DNA from: Cyanobacteria bacterium FACHB-DQ100
GTDB taxonomy: Bacteria > Cyanobacteriota > Cyanobacteriia > Leptolyngbyales > Leptolyngbyaceae
Length of the DNA stretch: 64,000 nt
Assembly (NCBI GenBank): GCA_014695195.1
Contig: JACJNW010000023.1
Location: 62,001 to 126,000 of the forward strand
Reading direction: 5' to 3'
The notes under the pieces are model-generated. The model did not search any database, was not told where the DNA came from, and saw only the letters and a program-made list of their open reading frames with translations. The translations under genes were made by a program, and so were the position numbers. This document shows, one piece after another, positions 27,208 to 36,076 of this stretch (the stretch's first letter is position 1; the number at the start of each line of letters is the position of its first letter).

Positions 27208-28755
27208 TTAGTGCCCAGTCATACTGCGTCCGATCTCATTAAAGTCCGCATTGTCAATTGTACTTTCGTATAAAAATCGTCCGCCACTAATGACGAGGAT
27301 ACGATCGGACAGTTTTAGCAGTTCGTCTAAATCCTCGCTGACGAGCAGCACTGCAACACCGCGATTCCGCGCTTGAAGAATCTGGTTATGAATGTCTTCG
27401 ACTGCCGCAAAATCTAGCCCAAAGCAGGGGTTTGCAGTAATCAAGAGCTTGACGTGATCCGACGAGAGTTCCCGCGCTAAAACCGTTCGCTGGACGTTAC
27501 CGCCTGATAAATTTCGTACCGGAGTTTCTGGAGAAGGCGTTTTAATTTTGAACTGTTGAATCAGCCCTTGCGCCGCTTCCCGAATCGCCTTGAAGATCAG
27601 CAGTAAGCCTTTTGATTGAGGAGGACGATCGAACGTTCTCAGCGCTAAGTTTTCCGCCACGCTCATATGCGGCACACAGGCATTTTTTAGCGGCTCTTCG
27701 GGCAAGAGAAATACGCCATGCTGAAACATTTGCGATCGGCTTGCCTGATAGAGTTCCCCGTTGACGATGACTTCGCCCGATGTTGCGGCGCGCTGTCCCG
27801 CTAAGACCTCCACAAATTCGCGCTGTCCGTTGCCGGAGATGCCTGCAATGCCAACAATCTCGCCGCTACGAACATTGAGGTTAATTCCTGAAACCGCTTC
27901 GAGTCCATTGTCTTTATCTGCATGAAGATCGCGGACTTCGAGCACCGGAACCGGATTATCGTGCGGCACTTTCTCGACGGGTTGCGCCTCCCGCCGTTCG
28001 CCCATCATCATTTCAGTAATATCGGGAACGGCTAGAACGCTCATGCTGCCCGTGCCTGCAAGCTTGCCGCGCCGCAGAACGGTAATTTCATCGGTAAAGC
28101 CTGTGACTTCGCGCATTTTGTGGCTGATGAGCAGAACGCTCAGTTGTCCTGCGCTCACTTGTTCCCGCAGCAATCCGAGAATTTCGTCGGCTTCGTTCGG
28201 GGTGAGAACTGAAGTCGGTTCGTCCAGAATCAGAATTTTGCTTTTGAGATAAAGCAGCTTGAGAATTTCTAACTTTTGTTTTTCGCCTGCTGCTAGTTGT
28301 GAAACCGATGCGTCTAGGGGTAACTGAAACGGAGAAGTTTGCATAAATGCCGCCAGCTTTTCTGTTTCCGCTTTCCAGTTGATCACTAGATTGCCGCCTG
28401 ATCGTGCAATCACCAAATTTTCTGCAACGGTCATCGCGGGAACAGAGGTAAAGTGCTGATACACCATGCCGATTCCGTATTTCTGGGCATCGCGGGGAGA
28501 AGCGATCGTGCAGTCTTGCCCATCTAGCTGAATACTGCCGCTTGTGGGGGTGTAAAAGCCCATGATGCACTTCACCAGCGTACTTTTCCCGGCTCCGTTT
28601 TCCCCCAAAAGCGCATGAAAGGTTCCGGGCTTGAGCGTCATCGAGACGTGATCCAACGCCGTGAAGCTTCCGAAGCGTTTGGTCATTTCCCGAACTTTGA
28701 GTAGTGGCGGGAAGTTTTGAGTGTCTGATATGGAGAGTTCAGTTGCGGTTGTCAT
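27208..28755 (-). CDS. Double-domain ABC transporter ATPase, nucleoside (BMP-type) importer
   Basis: A 515-residue protein with two ABC domains, as in NupO/RbsA/MglA ATPases. Domain 1 (about 15-245) has Walker A GENGAGKS, signature-like AAGEKQKLEI and LILDEPTSVL. Domain 2 (about 265-510) has a degenerate Walker A GISGNGQREF and an intact signature LSGGNVQRTV. Paired with two YufP/YufQ-like permeases upstream, it probably energises purine nucleoside uptake. The gene is separated from the permeases by a 20-bp tandem repeat array, which is unusual for an operon. No BMP substrate-binding lipoprotein gene is present in the window. Confidence 0.92.
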   Translation of the reverse strand: MTTATELSISDTQNFPPLLKVREMTKRFGSFTALDHVSMTLKPGTFHALLGENGAGKSTLVKCIMGFYTPTSGSIQLDGQDCTIASPRDAQKYGIGMVYQHFTSVPAMTVAENLVIARSGGNLVINWKAETEKLAAFMQTSPFQLPLDASVSQLAAGEKQKLEILKLLYLKSKILILDEPTSVLTPNEADEILGLLREQVSAGQLSVLLISHKMREVTGFTDEITVLRRGKLAGTGSMSVLAVPDITEMMMGERREAQPVEKVPHDNPVPVLEVRDLHADKDNGLEAVSGINLNVRSGEIVGIAGISGNGQREFVEVLAGQRAATSGEVIVNGELYQASRSQMFQHGVFLLPEEPLKNACVPHMSVAENLALRTFDRPPQSKGLLLIFKAIREAAQGLIQQFKIKTPSPETPVRNLSGGNVQRTVLARELSSDHVKLLITANPCFGLDFAAVEDIHNQILQARNRGVAVLLVSEDLDELLKLSDRILVISGGRFLYESTIDNADFNEIGRSMTGH

Positions 28756-28830
28756 AGATTTAGATGCGATCGCTTTGTCGGGTTGTACACGCCATTCCGT
28801 AATTCTGGCGGAATGGCTGTACGGATTCGA

Positions 28831-29079
28831 GAAACCAAAATTGTTTTAGAGAAACCAAGATCGTTTTGGAGAAACCAGGATTGTTTTGGAGAAATCGGTT
28901 TGGGAATCGAGAAACCAGAATTGTTTTAGAGAAAACAGAATTGTTTGAGAAAAATCAAGTCTGTTTTAGAGAAACGAAACTGAGAATCGAGAAATCAAAC
29001 TGAGAATCGAGAAATTAAACTGAGAATCGAGAAATTAAACTGAGAATCGAGAAATTAAACTGAGAATTGAGAAATTGGA
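28831..29079. repeat. Tandem array of 20-bp repeats, about 12 units
   Basis: Twelve consecutive units of exactly 20 bases run from 28831 to 29070, then a degenerate thirteenth. Units come in two forms: GAAACCAGAATTGTTTTAGA-like (28831-28970, with one hybrid at 28891) and GAAATTAAACTGAGAATCGA-like (28971-29070), the latter with three nearly identical copies in a row. Twenty bases is not a multiple of three and stops occur, so it is not coding. It fills the spacer between the ABC permease and ATPase genes. Confidence 0.92.
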
Positions 29080-30027
29080 TTAATTCAGCGTTCCCAATGC
29101 CCCCGGCGCACCCGAAATTGTGCGTTTTGGAGAACAAGTCAAAATCATAATCACCAGCGTCAGAACATACGGTGCTGCATTAAACAGATAGGTACCCCCG
29201 TCAATTCCGACTGCTTGTAGCGAAGGCCCGATCGCCTGTGCTCCACCAAACAGCATCGAAGCCCACAAACACTGAACCGGATTCCATCGGGCAAAAATCA
29301 CCAGCGCTACCGCCATCAAACCCTGACCGCTCGAAATCCGCTCCGACCAGCTTCCGGGATAATACAGCGACAAATACGCTCCACCAATTCCCGCCAAAAA
29401 TCCGCCTGCCATAATGCAGAGCATCCGCACCCTAGAAATCGAAATCCCCATCGCCAATGCTGCATCAGGATTATCGCCGACCGCTCGGATGAACAGCCCC
29501 CAGCGTGTAGCCTTGAAGAACCAGGACATTAACGGCGCGATCGCAATTCCCAAGACAAACAGTAAGTTAATCCTGAAAGTCTGCTGCATTTGCGAAATGC
29601 CTGTCCAATCTGCAAGCCCGATCGACGGTAATCCGGGTGCAGAAGGCTGAATAAACGGTTTACCCAAAAAGAACGCGAGTCCACTGCCGAAAATAATCAT
29701 CGCGATGCCCACCGCAACATCATTCACTTTTGGCTGTTGAGATAACCAAGCATGAATGAATGCCAAGAGCATTCCAGCAATTCCCGCCGCCAGCACACCG
29801 AGCCAAGGAGAGATTGCACTCCCAACGGTGCCTTGAGTCAAATACGACACCGCATAAGCGCTCATCGCGCCCAGCAGCAAATTGCCTTCTAAACCGAGGT
29901 TAATCTTGCCGCTTTTCTCGGTCAAACATTCCCCTAAGCTGACAAACAAAAAGGGTGCGCTTCCTCGCAGCGTTCCCGCTACGATCGCTAAGGGCACTCC
30001 CCACCATCCGATCGCTTCTGTTGCCAT
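29080..30027 (-). CDS. ABC transporter permease, YufQ/NupQ-like
   Basis: A 315-residue membrane protein with about eight to nine hydrophobic helices, family BPD_transp_2. Segments such as SLGECLTEKSGKINLGLEGNLLLGAMSAYAVSYL are the hallmark of the second nucleoside permease (YufQ/NupQ), and RVMAG-like segments and LSLYYPGSWSERISSGQG complete the match. It starts at ATG 30027, three bases after the stop of the preceding permease at 30031, so the pair is translationally coupled. Confidence 0.92.
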   Translation of the reverse strand: MATEAIGWWGVPLAIVAGTLRGSAPFLFVSLGECLTEKSGKINLGLEGNLLLGAMSAYAVSYLTQGTVGSAISPWLGVLAAGIAGMLLAFIHAWLSQQPKVNDVAVGIAMIIFGSGLAFFLGKPFIQPSAPGLPSIGLADWTGISQMQQTFRINLLFVLGIAIAPLMSWFFKATRWGLFIRAVGDNPDAALAMGISISRVRMLCIMAGGFLAGIGGAYLSLYYPGSWSERISSGQGLMAVALVIFARWNPVQCLWASMLFGGAQAIGPSLQAVGIDGGTYLFNAAPYVLTLVIMILTCSPKRTISGAPGALGTLN

Positions 30028-30030
30028 GTG

Positions 30031-31125
30031 TTAACCTCCCTGAATTACTGATGTTGCGGGCATTTTTGGTTCTGGTTCTTTGAAAATTTTGAACCGTCCG
30101 TACAGCGATTCGCTATACAGCACCACAAGAAAAACTAAGCCTTGTAAGACAAAGACTGTTGCATCGGGCAAATCCAATCGTCGCTGCAAGATACTGCCGC
30201 TTGCGAGAATTCCACCAAATAGAATGGCAATGATACTGGCTGCGATCGGATTATTTCGGGCGACAAATGCTACCAGAATTCCCGAATATCCGTAGTTGGC
30301 GTTCAGAGATTCATTCGCGCGTCCATGCACGGCGGCGATCTCAACCATTCCTGCCAGTCCCGCACAAGACCCTGCTAAAAAGCAAATTGCCAGCGTTAAC
30401 TGTCCGACGGGAAGCCCAGCAATTCGCGCTGCTTTGACGTTGCCACCTGCCGTCCGCGCCGCAAATCCAAACGTCGTGCGCTGAATCAGAAAATAAGCAA
30501 TCACACAGGCAAAAATTCCATAAATTAATCCGTAGTGAACTCTAGGAAATAGCGGAATGGTGCCTAAGCGATCGAGATCCGGAATCGCGTAGCTAGAGGG
30601 TTTATTCAACGAACTCGGATCGCGCATCGGGCCTCCAACCAGATGATTCAACAGCGCGATCGCAATATAGTTCATCAACAAACTGCTGATGGTTTCATTG
30701 ACGGCGCGGTAATGTCGCAATGCTCCGACTGCTCCGATCCACAGTCCGCCCCCGATCATGCCCGCAATCGCCATCGAGACTTGCGTAACGACCGCAGGCG
30801 CTTGATTCAGGCTGGAGAGTCCGACGATCGTCGCTGCAATTCCGCCGATGACTAACGCCCCTTCATTGCCGATGATCACCAATCCCAAACGAGCGGGCAA
30901 GGCTGTACAGAGCGAAGTCAGCATCAATGGAGCCGCTCGAAGCAGAGAGTTCTGAAACGACGACCAGTTCCCAAAGGCAGCTTGATAAATTGCAGAATAA
31001 ACCTCAAAGGGATTTGCACCCGCAGCAAAGCAAAATATTCCAAACAAAACCAGTGCGAAGAGTAGAGCCGCGATCGGGATACAGATCGCCTCCAAGGTTT
31101 TGCGCCAATTTCCGACAGTGAGCAT
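30031..31125 (-). CDS. ABC transporter permease, YufP/NupP-like
   Basis: A 364-residue BPD_transp_2 permease with about ten hydrophobic helices. It carries LRAAPLMLTSLCTALPARLGLVIIGNEGALVIG and SSLLMNYIAIALLNHLVGGPMRDPSS, typical of the first nucleoside permease (YufP/NupP). It is the first gene of the transporter unit; a purine nucleoside or related compound is the likely substrate by family, not proven. The start is ATG 31125. The expected BMP lipoprotein, usually just upstream, is replaced here by a divergent ferritin-like gene. Confidence 0.92.
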   Translation of the reverse strand: MLTVGNWRKTLEAICIPIAALLFALVLFGIFCFAAGANPFEVYSAIYQAAFGNWSSFQNSLLRAAPLMLTSLCTALPARLGLVIIGNEGALVIGGIAATIVGLSSLNQAPAVVTQVSMAIAGMIGGGLWIGAVGALRHYRAVNETISSLLMNYIAIALLNHLVGGPMRDPSSLNKPSSYAIPDLDRLGTIPLFPRVHYGLIYGIFACVIAYFLIQRTTFGFAARTAGGNVKAARIAGLPVGQLTLAICFLAGSCAGLAGMVEIAAVHGRANESLNANYGYSGILVAFVARNNPIAASIIAILFGGILASGSILQRRLDLPDATVFVLQGLVFLVVLYSESLYGRFKIFKEPEPKMPATSVIQGG

Positions 31126-31302
31126 CTCAACAACCTATCGCTGAATTCCCCATATTTTTACTCGTTTACTGCGCCAAAATTGTACTCCTGCTCACGAATA
31201 CAAAATTAGTTACTTATAGACAAAGTTAGTTACTCACATCGTTGGATTGCACGTTCAAAATTGCGCGTTAGCCTGAGCAGTAACAATCTCTGACTTTACG
31301 TT

Positions 31303-32052
31303 ATGAATCTTTTAACTCAAGTTCTGCATATTATTGGCTCAGGTGCAAGCGCTTACATTCTGTCGAGCAGCATTCGCGACTCTAAAACTCGTCCGAATCT
31401 CATCGCTGGTTTTCAGATGGCAGAATCGGGTTCAGTGCCGTTTTTACAAGCACTCCGCGATCGTGCCGCCACAGAAGGAGAAACTTGGCTAGCTGAACGG
31501 CTCGATCGCCACGCCAGCGATGAAAAGCGGCATGGTCAAATCTTTGCTCAGGGGCTGAAACAACTGAATCGCCGCGTGATGGACTTTAGCAAGATGCGAG
31601 AGCGAGAGCTGGACGAACTCGGCGAAAAACGGAGTCCGTTTTTTGACGCTTATTTCAAGGGCTATTCTCAAGAGCAATTAAAACCTCAGAATATAGAGTG
31701 GAGTACGTTTCTTGCCAGCACTTACATTCTCGAACTCGATGCCAGCAAGGACTTTTTACGACTTGCAGATGCACTTCCCAATGATGCGGTCAGCGCAAAT
31801 TTGAAAAAAGGAATCATCAGCGTTGCTCAGGATGAAACCGGACATGCAGCCTATCTTCGCGAAGCAATGGAGCGACGATATGGAGCGCGTGAAACTCAAA
31901 AGCTGATTGATGAATGGCGCACTCGTAAAGTGGATGCCATGCTTGCGGCGATGCAAAGCTTCATCAACAAGGGCGGAAAGATGGCGCAAATGGTGGAAGA
32001 AGGTGCGCCTGTCGATATGACTGAGACACAAGCAGAGCCAGTTGCGGCATAG
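31303..32052 (+). CDS. Ferritin-like di-iron domain protein
   Basis: A 249-residue helical protein with the ligand set of a di-iron four-helix bundle: Glu41 (AESGSVPF), Glu74 and His77 in DEKRHGQIF, Glu144 in ILELDASKDF, and Glu178 and His181 in DETGHAAYL. Such proteins act as oxygenases, peroxide-reducing or iron-handling enzymes; MiaE-like and rubrerythrin-like roles are both possible, and I cannot decide. The C-terminal 50 residues are extended and Met/Gln rich. It is divergent from the nucleoside ABC unit. Confidence 0.83.
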   Translation: MNLLTQVLHIIGSGASAYILSSSIRDSKTRPNLIAGFQMAESGSVPFLQALRDRAATEGETWLAERLDRHASDEKRHGQIFAQGLKQLNRRVMDFSKMRERELDELGEKRSPFFDAYFKGYSQEQLKPQNIEWSTFLASTYILELDASKDFLRLADALPNDAVSANLKKGIISVAQDETGHAAYLREAMERRYGARETQKLIDEWRTRKVDAMLAAMQSFINKGGKMAQMVEEGAPVDMTETQAEPVAA

Positions 32053-32172
32053 TCGCTTCTTAAGTGGGAACAATCGAAGTGGGCAATTTCTTAATTCAGA
32101 TGAAGCGAACTATCCACGATCGCCGATCGTGCGCCATCATAGAAATCGCTCTTCTCGATTGTTCCTGCGGAT

Positions 32173-32922
32173 ATGATTGCAAAACTCTCTCGGTTTTTGA
32201 AACATTGCGTCATCTTACTGGTTGTCTGTCTGGTGACGACTGGATGTGTCAACTATGATGTCGGGATTCAGTTTAATAGCCCAAACCGGGGCGCAATCGT
32301 ACAGCGAATCCAACTCGACGATCGCTTAAGCACGTTTACGAGCGGAACAGCGCAAACTTGGTTAGCCAACCTTGATCAGCGAGTCAAACGACTGCAAGGA
32401 AAAACGCTCAAACTTTCAAACCAAGAAGTTTTGGCAACCATTCCATTTAGCAATGGGCAGGATTTAGAGAAGAAATTTAATCAGTATTTTAGTGCTGAGC
32501 TGGCTGCGAAAATCCGTAACAAAAAGCCTTTAGATTTGCCGAAGATTGATTCTAAATTAGTGGTAAAACAAGGCAATTTTATTCTATTTGAGCGGACGCG
32601 ATTAATTTACGATGTGGATTTACGATCGCTCGGTATCCCTGCTCCTGATGGTAGTGCTTTAGTCAATCCAAATTCACTCTTAGATTTGCAATTTAGTTTA
32701 GATGCACCCTGGGGTGCGAAGAGCATCACAAAAGGGGCTGTCCGTCGCGAGGGTAAGCAGTTAATTTGGACGCTTCAGCCCGGACAACAAAATCATATTG
32801 AAGCTGCATTCTGGATGTTAAACCCATTAGGAATTGGAACCGTAATGGTTGCTGCGATCGTTGCTGTTGGAATCTACTTTAAAAATCAGCAATTACCGCC
32901 TGCGGCAAAGCCAGCGAGTTAA
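32173..32922 (+). CDS. DUF3153 lipoprotein with C-terminal membrane helix
   Basis: A 249-residue predicted lipoprotein: the signal peptide ends with the lipobox LVTTGC near residue 24-26, giving lipid-modified Cys26 after processing by LspA (a copy is at 9047). The mature part matches DUF3153 (VGIQFNSPNRGAIVQRIQLDDRLSTF), a family found in cyanobacteria. A hydrophobic helix near 215-235 (GIGTVMVAAIVAVGIYF) follows, so the protein would be anchored at both ends. Function unknown. It runs six bases into the AI-2E transporter gene, suggesting cotranscription. Confidence 0.85.
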   Translation: MIAKLSRFLKHCVILLVVCLVTTGCVNYDVGIQFNSPNRGAIVQRIQLDDRLSTFTSGTAQTWLANLDQRVKRLQGKTLKLSNQEVLATIPFSNGQDLEKKFNQYFSAELAAKIRNKKPLDLPKIDSKLVVKQGNFILFERTRLIYDVDLRSLGIPAPDGSALVNPNSLLDLQFSLDAPWGAKSITKGAVRREGKQLIWTLQPGQQNHIEAAFWMLNPLGIGTVMVAAIVAVGIYFKNQQLPPAAKPAS

Positions 32923-32928
32923 GACACT

Positions 32929-34011
32929 ATGGCGCGTCGTCAACCTGATTTACAACGATGGTTAGTGATTGGATTGATTGGCCCGATCGCTGCTCTGAAT
33001 ATTTGGTTGTTAAGCCAGCTTTTCACTTATTTTGATCATTTAATTGCGGTGTTGACGATCGCAGCAATTCTGTCATTTCTGCTAGATTATCCAGTCCGCG
33101 CTTTCCAAAAAGTAAGAATTAAACGCCAAGGTGCGATCGTCATCGTTATTTTGATTACGATCGCACTTCTGGCAATCCTAACGCTGACTCTGATGCCGAT
33201 TCTATTGGCTCAAACCTCGCAATTACTCGAAAAAATCCCCGGTTGGTTAGAATCGAGTCGATTGAATTTGGATGCTTGGGATAGTTGGGCAAAAGCGCGA
33301 AATTATCCGATCGATCTCAAAGGTTTTGGCAGTCGATTAAGCACTCAGATCGAGAACCAAATTCAAAACTTTGCGCCGCAAGCATTAGGTCTTGCGTTGG
33401 GAACAGTGACCGGATTAGTAGACACAATCTTAGTCATTGTTTTGGCATTTTATATGCTGCTATATGGAGAAAAACTTTGGCAGGGATTGCTTAATTTAAT
33501 TCCGCCTAAGCTTGCTGTGCCTTTTGGTGAATCACTGCGGAAGAATTTTCATAACTTTTTCTTGAGCCAAATTCTTCTAGCGCTATTTATGGCATTAGCA
33601 GTCATTCCCGTATTTACTGCTTTAAAGGTTCCATTTACTTTAGTTTTTGCCTTAATCATCGGTGTTGCTGAAATTATTCCATTCATTGGTGCGGCGCTTG
33701 GAATCGGAGTGGTAACGCTGTTGGTCGCGTTTCAGAGTGGCTGGCTAGCGTTGCAGGTGGCGTTTGCGGCTATCGTTCTTCAGCAAATTCGCGACAACCT
33801 GCTTGCTCCGAAAATTATGGGAGACTTTACCGGGCTGAATCCGCTTTGGATTTTTATCGCGTTGTTAATCGGGCTGCAAGTGGCGGGCGTGTTAGGAATT
33901 ATTGTTGCGGTTCCCGTTGCCGGCACGATTAAGGGCACGATCGATGCGATTCGGCTTGCGGACTCTACGATCATTGTTGAACCTGAAACCAAACTGCCAC
34001 CGCTTGATTAG
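32929..34011 (+). CDS. AI-2E family transporter (TqsA/YdiK-like permease)
   Basis: A 360-residue membrane protein with about eight hydrophobic helices and the AI-2E family signatures FLLDYPVRAFQK near the N-terminus and AEIIPFIGAALGIG in the C-terminal half, followed by NPLWIFIALLIGLQVAGVLGIIVAVPVAG. The family was named from E. coli TqsA, but most members, including Na+/H+ exchangers, have unknown substrate, so quorum signal export should not be assumed. It follows the DUF3153 gene by six bases. Confidence 0.92.
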   Translation: MARRQPDLQRWLVIGLIGPIAALNIWLLSQLFTYFDHLIAVLTIAAILSFLLDYPVRAFQKVRIKRQGAIVIVILITIALLAILTLTLMPILLAQTSQLLEKIPGWLESSRLNLDAWDSWAKARNYPIDLKGFGSRLSTQIENQIQNFAPQALGLALGTVTGLVDTILVIVLAFYMLLYGEKLWQGLLNLIPPKLAVPFGESLRKNFHNFFLSQILLALFMALAVIPVFTALKVPFTLVFALIIGVAEIIPFIGAALGIGVVTLLVAFQSGWLALQVAFAAIVLQQIRDNLLAPKIMGDFTGLNPLWIFIALLIGLQVAGVLGIIVAVPVAGTIKGTIDAIRLADSTIIVEPETKLPPLD

Positions 34012-34072
34012 ATTTTCTTTTGATCAGTTTGGAGCGAAGCTTGCTAGACTAGCGGCGTGATTTGGAGCATCA

Positions 34073-34438
34073 GTGATGAGACAGATTAACTTTTTAATCA
34101 TTTTCGTGATTTGTTTGGCTCTGGTTTTTTTCGGAATTGAGAACACTGAACCTACGACGATTCATGTCGTCAAAGATATTCAAGTTCAAGCGCCTTTGTC
34201 GATCGAGCTAATTTTAGCGGGTGGAATCGGTGCGGTTTTAGCGTGGGTCTTTAGTGTTTGGTCGCAAGTTCAGCGAATGGTTGAAATTCGTAAAGAAGTG
34301 ACGGTGCGCGAAAACCGCATTCATGCCCTTGAAGACGACCTTGAGCGCTACAAAGCAGAACTCGAAGAGCAACAACGACTCTTACCCGCCGCCCAAACGG
34401 TGCAGGATGCAGAAGCTCGCGAGATTTACGCTCAGTAG
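34073..34438 (+). CDS. LapA/DUF1049 family membrane protein
   Basis: A 121-residue protein with two hydrophobic helices (about residues 5-20 and 40-62, IELILAGGIGAVLAWVFSVW) followed by a coiled coil (about 65-110, KEVTVRENRIHALEDDLERYKAELEEQQ). This is the LapA (YciS) layout: an inner-membrane anchor with a cytosolic coil; in E. coli it partners with LapB in LPS control. Cyanobacterial function is untested. It lies 61 bases after the AI-2E gene and is followed by a tiny membrane protein gene. Confidence 0.87.
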   Translation: MMRQINFLIIFVICLALVFFGIENTEPTTIHVVKDIQVQAPLSIELILAGGIGAVLAWVFSVWSQVQRMVEIRKEVTVRENRIHALEDDLERYKAELEEQQRLLPAAQTVQDAEAREIYAQ

Positions 34439-34447
34439 GACGCGAGA

Positions 34448-34588
34448 ATGTCGCTCTTATTAATGCCCCTCGCCTTTCTGAATCTAGACGAGTTAACGAG
34501 TCGAGATTGGAGTTTTTGTGTACCATTGACCCTATTAGCCTTTATTGTGCTGGCTGCTGTTTATTTCGCACGGGTCAAGATTCGCTAA
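34448..34588 (+). CDS. 46-residue single-pass membrane protein
   Basis: A small frame, ATG 34448 to TAA 34588, encoding MSLLLMPLAFLNLDELTS followed by RDWSFCVPLT and the hydrophobic helix LLAFIVLAAVYFA, ending RVKIR. It starts ten bases after the LapA stop and ends 12 bases before scpA, in the same strand, so it fits neatly in the operon. Single-helix topology with a positive tail is plausible. I cannot name a family; the case rests on frame, position and composition. Confidence 0.5.
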   Translation: MSLLLMPLAFLNLDELTSRDWSFCVPLTLLAFIVLAAVYFARVKIR

Positions 34589-34600
34589 TTCTCCCAATCT

Positions 34601-35422
34601 ATGCCAGTTTCTCTCGCTCAAGACGCGATCGCGCTTTTAATTGATTTAGCTGAACGCGGTGAAATTGATCCGTGGGATGTGAAGGTGATCGATGTGATCG
34701 ATCGCTTTCTCAGTGAGCTTGCCCCGGCGACCGGACGAGAACTCTACGAAGCGAATCTCACCCAGTCGGGGCAAGCATTTCTCTATGCGTCGATGCTGCT
34801 CTTGCTCAAAGCCAACACTTTAGCGCAAGTAGACACCACGCCAGAGATTCCAGAGTTTCCCGAAGGTGACGAATTTCTCGATTCTTTAGAGTTGGGTCAA
34901 ACGGCTTTGCCGCTCAATTTGGAGCGCCAGTTACGCCGCAGAGCCGTCGCCCAACCTCCTCAACGGCGGCGCGTCACCCTCAAAGAACTCATCGAACAAC
35001 TGCAAATTATTGCCACTGCGCTGGAAGAAAAAGAGCCGCGCCATCGAGCGAAGCGCACCAAGATTCCGAGATCAGAAGCCGTCAAAGCGATCGCCGCACT
35101 CGCCCACGAAGAGAATTTGTCAGAAATGGCGGTAGCGATCGAGGGCTTTTTTGCCGATTACTGGTCGGAAGTTGCTAAAGGGCAAGACTGGATTGATTTT
35201 GAACTGGTTTTAGAATTCTGGGTGGCACTGCAAGAGCGCAACAATAAGATCGATCCACATCATTCGGAGAATCATGAGCGCGTGGGTGTCTTTTGGGCGT
35301 TATTGCTGCTTTCCGCCCAATCAAAAGTGGAATTATCGCAGGATGAGTTCTATCAAGAATTGCGAGTGAAATCGCTGGTCGGCTTACCAATGGAGCTTGC
35401 AGAAAGCGTCTTACTGGATTAG
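34601..35422 (+). CDS. scpA: Segregation and condensation protein A
   Basis: A 273-residue kleisin that bridges the SMC dimer and works with ScpB in chromosome condensation. The family start AIALLIDLAERGEIDPWDVKVIDVIDRF is present near residues 9-36, then QAFLYASMLLLLKANTL and, at the C-terminus, FWALLLLSAQSKVELSQDEFYQELRVKSL (winged-helix segment). Length is normal for cyanobacteria. No scpB or smc is next to it. It lies 12 bases after the small membrane protein. Confidence 0.93.
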   Translation: MPVSLAQDAIALLIDLAERGEIDPWDVKVIDVIDRFLSELAPATGRELYEANLTQSGQAFLYASMLLLLKANTLAQVDTTPEIPEFPEGDEFLDSLELGQTALPLNLERQLRRRAVAQPPQRRRVTLKELIEQLQIIATALEEKEPRHRAKRTKIPRSEAVKAIAALAHEENLSEMAVAIEGFFADYWSEVAKGQDWIDFELVLEFWVALQERNNKIDPHHSENHERVGVFWALLLLSAQSKVELSQDEFYQELRVKSLVGLPMELAESVLLD

Positions 35423-35437
35423 CAAGGAGGATAAGCG

Positions 35438-36016
35438 ATGTCTGCACTAATCATCAATCTGCGTCCGACGATCGATCTCACCGACGATGAATTCTACGAA
35501 TTCTGTCAGCAAAATCCAGATCTTAAGCTTGAGCGCACTGCGAACGGAGCATTAATTATCATGCCACCGACAGGAGGAGAATCAGGATACCGTAATGCAG
35601 ACCTGATAACAGATGTCAGCATTTGGAATCGACAAACAGAATTGGGAGTTGTTTTTGATTCTTCAACGGTCTTCAAACTGCCGAATGGAGCTAATCGATC
35701 GCCCGATGTGACGTGGATTGAGTACGATCGCTGGAGTAGGTTAACGCCCGAACAACAAAAGAAATTTCCGCCGATCGCGCCTGACTTTTTGATCGAATTG
35801 AGATCCGAAACTGATGCTTTGAGCGATCTTCAGGAGAAAATGCAGGAATACATGGACAATGGAGTGCGGCTCGGTTGGCTGATTGATCCACAAACAAAAC
35901 AAGTTCAAATCTACCGCCAAGGTCAACCCGTCGAAATCTTACAAAACCCATTCACGCACTCTGGTGAAACGGTCTTACCCGGACTTGTTCTCGATCTCAG
36001 CCGCATTTTTCGCTGA
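35438..36016 (+). CDS. Uma2 family endonuclease (DUF820)
   Basis: A 192-residue PD-(D/E)XK-type protein. Motifs: NLRPTIDLTDDEFYEFCQQNPDL, MPPTGGESGYRNADL, the likely catalytic SPDVTWI followed by PDFLIELRSETD (E-x-R pair), and the C-terminal NGVRLGWLIDPQTKQVQIYRQG. Uma2 genes are multi-copy in cyanobacteria and often appear near repeats; the role is unproven. Start ATG 35438 is preceded by AGGAGG at 35425-35430. A diverged copy of its last 50 codons lies at 36406-36564. Confidence 0.93.
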   Translation: MSALIINLRPTIDLTDDEFYEFCQQNPDLKLERTANGALIIMPPTGGESGYRNADLITDVSIWNRQTELGVVFDSSTVFKLPNGANRSPDVTWIEYDRWSRLTPEQQKKFPPIAPDFLIELRSETDALSDLQEKMQEYMDNGVRLGWLIDPQTKQVQIYRQGQPVEILQNPFTHSGETVLPGLVLDLSRIFR

Positions 36017-36076
36017 ATCAGATCTGCAAAGCTTTAGGTGATCGACAAAAAGGAGCAATTTTTTCTCACAGCCGAG

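Noticed and set aside
28831-29079. CRISPR array
   Set aside because: Units are contiguous with no variable spacers, so the array is a simple tandem repeat.
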